A stretch of DNA of 64,000 bases from Hoplostethus atlanticus (lineage: Eukaryota > Chordata > Actinopteri > Trachichthyiformes > Trachichthyidae): assembly GCA_034670405.1 (NCBI GenBank), contig JAXDDX010000125.1, forward strand, positions 1,302,001 through 1,366,000. Reading direction: 5' to 3'. Shown here in pieces: positions 59,582 to 64,000 of this stretch. The notes below the pieces were generated by a model. The model had not been told where the DNA came from. It ran no database searches and was given only the letters and a program-made list of their open reading frames with translations. Position 1 is the first letter of the stretch, and the number at the start of each line of letters is the position of its first letter. The translations under genes were made by a program, and so were the position numbers.

Positions 59582-60118
59582 TTAGTTCATTCTCTCCAGG
59601 CAACCTTTGGCATAATTCATATAAATTGGAGCGGTGTCACCCCAACAGTATAACTGAAGTCTATCTGTATATAGACTGTAACTATGTTTACATCTGTCTG
59701 AAAGTCGTCCTATGTCATGTCCTAGTTTTAGGGTGACTACTTCTATTCTAGTCTTAGTGAACAGGGGCATGCAAAGTTGTCGCGGCATCAATTGTACCAA
59801 ATCATAAGTATAGAGTATTGAGACAACACTATGCTCCAATCGTATGCCCTGTCCCAATGTATATGTTTCTGTTTTCCAGCGGCTACTGTGCATTTTTTCC
59901 ATGCGAATGGTGGATGGTGTTGGCAGTGGATACCCCTCAGACTGTACTGAATGTAATGAATATTGTAGGAAAGTTTTAGAAGCATGAAGCTGAATAGGAC
60001 CATATGGCAGGAGATCTAACACGGGTTGAAGTTCTTTGTTAAACCGTTTGTCCGCTGTTTCTTTATGTTTCCGGCGTTCTTTCTTTTTTGTTCTTTGTTC
60101 TACTGTTTGTTCTGTCAT
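59582..60118 (-). CDS. ERV accessory ORF 1 (178 aa), function unknown
   Basis: An intact frame starts 14 bases after the env stop codon and ends 28 bases before the next ORF. The first 25 residues are strongly basic (QRTKKKERRKHKETADK), which could act as a nuclear or RNA-binding signal. The remainder is mixed, with many Tyr and Leu residues, six cysteines at most, and no membrane segment. No domain is recognised. Tight packing after env suggests expression from a spliced or polycistronic env-type message. It might instead be a spliced-gene exon, in which case the ATG used would differ. Confidence 0.6.
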   Translation of the reverse strand: MTEQTVEQRTKKKERRKHKETADKRFNKELQPVLDLLPYGPIQLHASKTFLQYSLHSVQSEGYPLPTPSTIRMEKMHSSRWKTETYTLGQGIRLEHSVVSILYTYDLVQLMPRQLCMPLFTKTRIEVVTLKLGHDIGRLSDRCKHSYSLYTDRLQLYCWGDTAPIYMNYAKGCLERMN

Positions 60119-60132
60119 TGTCGGATGATTCT

Positions 60133-62420
60133 TTATACATCAAGCTGCCATTTCCGTGCATCCATTGGGACGTAGATGTCATCTACGGGTTCAGGTTCAA
60201 ACAGTATTTCGCGATTCATTTGTGTCATCTCTATTCCAACGTCTATGTTGTTGTGAACTAATAGGGGAAACTGTCCGGTTACTAGTGAGATCATCTTGCT
60301 AATCATCATTCGGATCAGTGGAAACACACAACACAGGACGACCATGGCAACCAACAACAGCGTGCCCACTATCATTCCTATTATTTGCAGGATCTTTCTC
60401 CAGGATAGTTTATTGAGAAAGTCCCATATTGCTTTTGCCCTGGTATTCCAATTGGAATTTTTTACATGTTCATCTCTTAGCGTTTTCAGCTTGCTTAATA
60501 TTCTTGTGAGGTTGCCTTCTTCTCCTGTGTGCATTGGTATAACAGTGCAACACTCATCACCGATATGGCTGCGCACTCCCTGATCCTCTGCTAACAGAGT
60601 GTCTATAACAAACCTATTTTGCAGTGTCATCATGGAGGTTGAGTGTAGCTGTTCATGTATGGTCCCTAGCGCTGATAAAGTCCAATTAATGAATCTCTGT
60701 TGATTGTACCATAAGTAATTCACCCATCTGCTGTTGCGTGCTATGTATTGTGCATTTACTATTGTTCCCCAAATCGGGACCGCTCCCACTGCCTGCCCGG
60801 AGATGATCCAATCTTCTCCTATGGCCTGATGGTCTGACGGCACACCATGCGGTTCTTGGTTCCAGGCGACATAGACTTGTGCATCTGCCGTCCATTCACT
60901 ATCGGTACTTCTTCTAACTTTGTTATCTAATGGCGGAGTGCTTAGTACCGTCACTTTCCCTGTTAGCATGACTGGCGTGCATATCCTGTCCGTGTCCAAT
61001 TTTACTTGTTTATCGTTATCGCACATCCAGAACACATCTGCCAACGGCTCTGAGCCTTTTGCAAGGTTGGGGATAGGATGTGCCACGGGGAGTGTGTCAC
61101 CTTGTTTGATGAGAAGATAACTACCATCCAACACTATCTGATGGCACTGAAATTCTGCTTTTTCAGTCGTGTTACAGACTTTTACTCTTTGTATGGAGTT
61201 GCGTCTTGCTCGTGGGACACGCATCCTAATATATCTACATTGTACTCGAGGATCTGTTTTATTTAGGCGTATTACACCCATCATATCATTACCACGTGCT
61301 ATACAATATGGGAACGTTGTCCCCTTTGCCATGTTAACTACCGGTGGTATCCAGGACTCGGACTCGAGTTCATTTGATAGCCACCGTGGACAGATCTGCC
61401 CATCGTTGGACCATCCTCCACGTCCTCCAGCCATTTGTATTACACAGTATGCAAAACAAGTGCCGGTGGTGTTACACCCGTTAATACCAAAACCCGTCAC
61501 GGGCATTATCTGGGGAATTCTTTTAGCATTATAGCACGTCACGCAAGAATGTGAGCTTGTTTGCCCGGCCGAAAATTGCATCCATTGATAAAACATATTT
61601 TGCTCCCATTTTGACGTTCTCAATTCTCCGCTTAACCCACGAAATCCGTCTTGCACATTTCTACGAGTACACTCCTTACCATATGGTTCTACCGAGCTGA
61701 TGGCTGCCTTCCTGGGTGTAAGTTCTCCTGTATTGACATCTATACATTGGCTCTTAGAGCATATGGCCATTACTCTCACCACCCCTTTGGTCTTGCACTG
61801 TTTATTTGCAGGAAGGTTGTCTAATTTAATAATTTCATGGCCGGCTGAGCTAGCATAAATGTGTTCATTCTCAGTTTTAGCATAGATGAGTTCAATTAGT
61901 TCATTTGGTGGCAATTTTCCCTGTTTTACTGCCTTACCTCCAGCTGTTAAAGCACAGTCAATCAGCTGCCTCTGTTTTGTAATTGCTTTTTCTTTCATTG
62001 AGACCTCGTATATCAGTAAAAGTAGACCTATAATTGTTATCCCTGTTCCCCATAACCCCCTTCCATTTACTTTCACTCCCTTATATTCCAGATGGCCCTT
62101 CCCCTGGGTCTGTTTCTTGCCTTTCTGGACTTTCTGTTGGGCTTGTGGTTGATTCATTATCTGAATCTGATTCACTTTCTTGTCTTGATGCCAAAGATCC
62201 ACTACTTGCTGGACTGTCTCTGGCCCGTCTGGCAGCCAATCTTTGGGATCGTCTTTCTCCCTGTGGACTCTGGGACCGTCTAGTTTCCTGTGGGGCGGTG
62301 TCACCTCCCCTTCTTCTTGTGGGGCGGTATCACCTGCCCCTTCTGACTGTGGGGTGGCGTCGCCTTCCCCCTCTGACCCAGGGCGTGCTCTCTTTCTGTA
62401 CGCTTCAGCCGTCCCTTCTG
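60133..62420 (-). CDS. ERV envelope glycoprotein, open reading frame intact
   Basis: The frame stays open from 62574 to a stop at 60133 (813 codons), but the first about 45 codons are integrase sequence read in the same frame. The probable env starts lie downstream, for example the Met at codon 140. Numbering from 62574: a hydrophobic leader or anchor at 173-189 (GTGITIIGLLLLIYE); a surface subunit with a CxxC motif (CVTC, 344-347) and several N-x-T/S sites; a basic cleavage site KVRR at 552-555; and a transmembrane subunit with an LQNR heptad at 651. A CC pair at 675-676, a membrane span at 729-752 and a cytoplasmic tail of about 60 residues follow. The position of the first cysteine of the usual CX6CC motif is Arg (668). 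Class I fusion type. Confidence 0.8.
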
Positions 62421-62509
62421 GGTCATCTGCTCTGCAGCAATGATTTAGGTGGTACCAAAACCTCTTACCTTCGACCTTTAGTGCTGTTGGGGTTGCTAGA
62501 ATGACTTTA

Positions 62510-63657
62510 AAAAAGGGGCCCTTTTCCGCCTGGGTTGGGCCCACTTTCTTTTGAACACCTTGATGTATACCCACTCTCCTGGATGCACCCTGTAGTTGGT
62601 CTGGGATGTCAGCATCTCTGTCCTCTGTGGCGCCTTTTACCTGGTGAAATACAACTTATGGATTTGGGTTTTAAAAGCTGCACATAACTTGCTAATTCTT
62701 GTTCTAACTGCTCAAGTGGAGGACCTTCATATGGGCCTCTAAGATATGGCACAGGCATTGGTCGTCCTGTAAACATTTCATGCGGTGTTAGATGTGTTAG
62801 TCTGTTAGTTTGTGATCTCATGCACATTAGCGCCAGAGGCAAAGCTTCCACCCAATTAAGCTTCCCCTCATAGTCTGCCAACATTTTAGCCAATTTTGCT
62901 TTTAGAATGCCATTAGCTCGTTCAACTGTTCCCTGTGACTGAGGGTGGTACACACACCCAAACTTGTTTTATCCCTAGCATCTTAAATGTTATTTTGGTG
63001 ATTTCTGCTATAAAATGCGGTCCGTGTCTGAGCTAATAGCATCTGGTATGCCAAATCGTGGGAAGACTTCTTTGCATAAGAATTTTTCTACCGATTTAGC
63101 ATTCGGGTTCGCTGTTGGCACCGCCTCAACCCATCTGCTGAACCTATCGATCACAACCAAAATATACTCATTCTTCCTATTCGTTGGGTCATATCCACGT
63201 AGTCTATCATTAGATGTCTAAAGGGACCATCTGGTGGAGGGATGTGTGCTATTGGGGCCGAAAAAGCTTTCCTTACATTGTATTGAGCACACACGTCACA
63301 TTCGTGCAATGTTCTATCTACTGTGGCTGCTAAAAATGGCGTCCACCAGACTGCCTGAAGGCGTTTTATCACTTCCCCCCTTGCGCAATGGTCCTGACCA
63401 TGTGCATTTCTAATAGCATAACGCAACAAAGAAATGGGTAATACAAAATGACCATGGGGGCTTCTCCATAACCCTTTTTGGGGCCCATCCTGCGTAACTT
63501 TGATAGCACCTCTTTTTAGCCATACCGATTGTTCATAAATATCAGCCCTCTCCTGTGCCAGTATAAGAGAGGAGAGGGTCGTAAGTGGCGCACAATCTTC
63601 TGCAAACAGCAGCGGCGCTATACTGTTGCTTATCGCTGCTTGTTTAGCTCTGGTCAT
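62510..63657 (-). pseudogene. ERV integrase, frameshifted and 5'-truncated
   Basis: The N-terminal part (63657-63151) has an H-x3-H (HGQDH) and C-x2-C (CDVC) zinc finger and the first catalytic Asp in a MIDYVDM context. The middle (63150-62960) is broken by frameshifts; the second Asp region is recognisable but altered (SSDTD). The third part (62953-62609) carries the catalytic Glu (SQGTVERANG). The C-terminal GPY/F-like segment (GPFFKVILATPTALKV) lies in the env frame after a shift near 62520. The upstream RT, RNase H and gag are gone. Not functional. Confidence 0.82.
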
Positions 63658-64000
63658 GTTGGCTCACTCGACAATTTTGCCAACAAACTAAACGCTAGCC
63701 TTACCAACGCGCTTGACTCAATCGCCCCGTTAGTTACTAGAAAACACCACGCTAGGAAGTTTGCACCGTGGTTTACCCACGACACTCGTGCACTTAAACA
63801 AGCCTGTAGAAAACTAGAACGTAAATGGCGATTGACCAAACTCGAAGTCTTCCGGCTTGTACTTCAGAACTATAGACCAATCTCAAATCTGCCGTTCCTC
63901 TCCAAATTACTTGAACGAACAGTAGCCAGTCAATTTACAGATTTTTTGTCAAAAAATAACCTGCTTGATCCCTTCCAATCTGGCTTTAGATCCTTTCACT
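63656..64000 (+). mobile_element. L2/CR1-clade LINE fragment with internal deletion
   Basis: 63661-63858 reads [19 protein letters not shown] and [17 protein letters not shown], matching ORF2 of the long L2 copy (its residues 367-430). It then jumps at 63859 to [19 protein letters not shown] (residues 610 on), so about 180 codons are deleted. It continues past the window end in GFRSF. It abuts the retroviral integrase remnant directly at 63656. Confidence 0.85.

Larger units (their letters stand above)
57316..63657 (-). mobile_element. Endogenous retrovirus, 3' half (integrase remnant to 3' LTR)
   Basis: Order on the minus strand: integrase pieces (63657-62515), env (to 60133), a 178-codon ORF, a 309-codon ORF, polypurine tract and LTR. 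Gag, protease and RT are absent; the right boundary at about 63656 is an abrupt junction with an L2 LINE. The integrase C-terminal region and TM subunit resemble class I (gamma/epsilon-like) retroviruses. Extra ORFs between env and LTR recall fish epsilonretroviruses. The genus is an inference. Confidence 0.8.

Noticed and set aside
62034-62504. 156-codon plus-strand Leu/Ser-rich frame
   Set aside because: Antisense to the Pro/Glu-rich integrase-env linker; its leucine content follows from that.

Overview
The window looks like a piece of a teleost fish genome. Two copies of a RING / B-box / coiled-coil / PRY-SPRY gene of the finTRIM type lie among densely nested transposable elements typical of ray-finned fish: L2/CR1-clade and L1 LINEs, DIRS, Ty3/Gypsy chromoviruses, hAT, IS630/Tc1-like and Kolobok-like DNA elements, and an endogenous retrovirus. 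I see no intact ordinary host gene. Every host-like or element-derived coding region shows at least one lesion, except some short ORFs near the 3' end of the retrovirus.

Layout. 1-3650: AT-rich DNA with CA microsatellites and at most one possible terminal exon. 3660-11240: segmental duplication copy A, carrying finTRIM pseudogene A (minus strand), which is split by a 2.28-kb inverted-repeat element; an L2 LINE and a hAT MITE are also inserted here. 11245-13545: Kolobok-like/THAP fragment, LINE 3' end, a terminal-inverted-repeat (TIR) element and an L2 tail. 13600-17130: minisatellite, a DIRS tyrosine-recombinase remnant split by a solo LTR, and two nested LINE 3' ends. 18300-26022: a sushi-like Ty3/Gypsy chromovirus bounded by a target-site duplication, but carrying a third partial LTR plus a second copy of its own 5' flank in its middle. 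26410-29225: duplication copy B with finTRIM pseudogene B and an L1 insertion.

29226-34900: intergenic DNA with an internally deleted hAT element and an L2 copy. 34910-38580: a second Gypsy element (minus), interrupted by a LINE tail and a BED-finger hAT fragment. 38750-41726: IS630-like MITE and a decayed three-exon IS630-like transposase. 41735-42980: L1 fragment. 42981-47116: the longest L2 copy (minus), with an esterase-type ORF1 and endonuclease-RT ORF2. 48861-51639: pseudogene of a repetitive family of unknown function with a CXC-like C-terminus, split by a 980-bp TIR element. 53285-55350: second IS630-like copy. 55380-57315: LINE fragment split by a hAT element that contains a tRNA-like sequence and a large palindrome. 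57316-63657: the 3' half of an endogenous retrovirus on the minus strand (integrase remnant, env, two ORFs between env and LTR, polypurine tract, one LTR). 63656-64000: L2 fragment.

Target-site duplications and paralogous empty sites date several insertions relative to their hosts, and most of what the window records is this insertion history. The points most worth a second look are the two unassigned ORFs between env and the 3' LTR, the Gypsy element with a duplicated flank and third LTR (possibly two haplotypes joined in assembly), the long-TIR element made of iterated ATTATGTAATAA-like motifs, and the CXC-tailed family. All family assignments come from motif reading without database searches.
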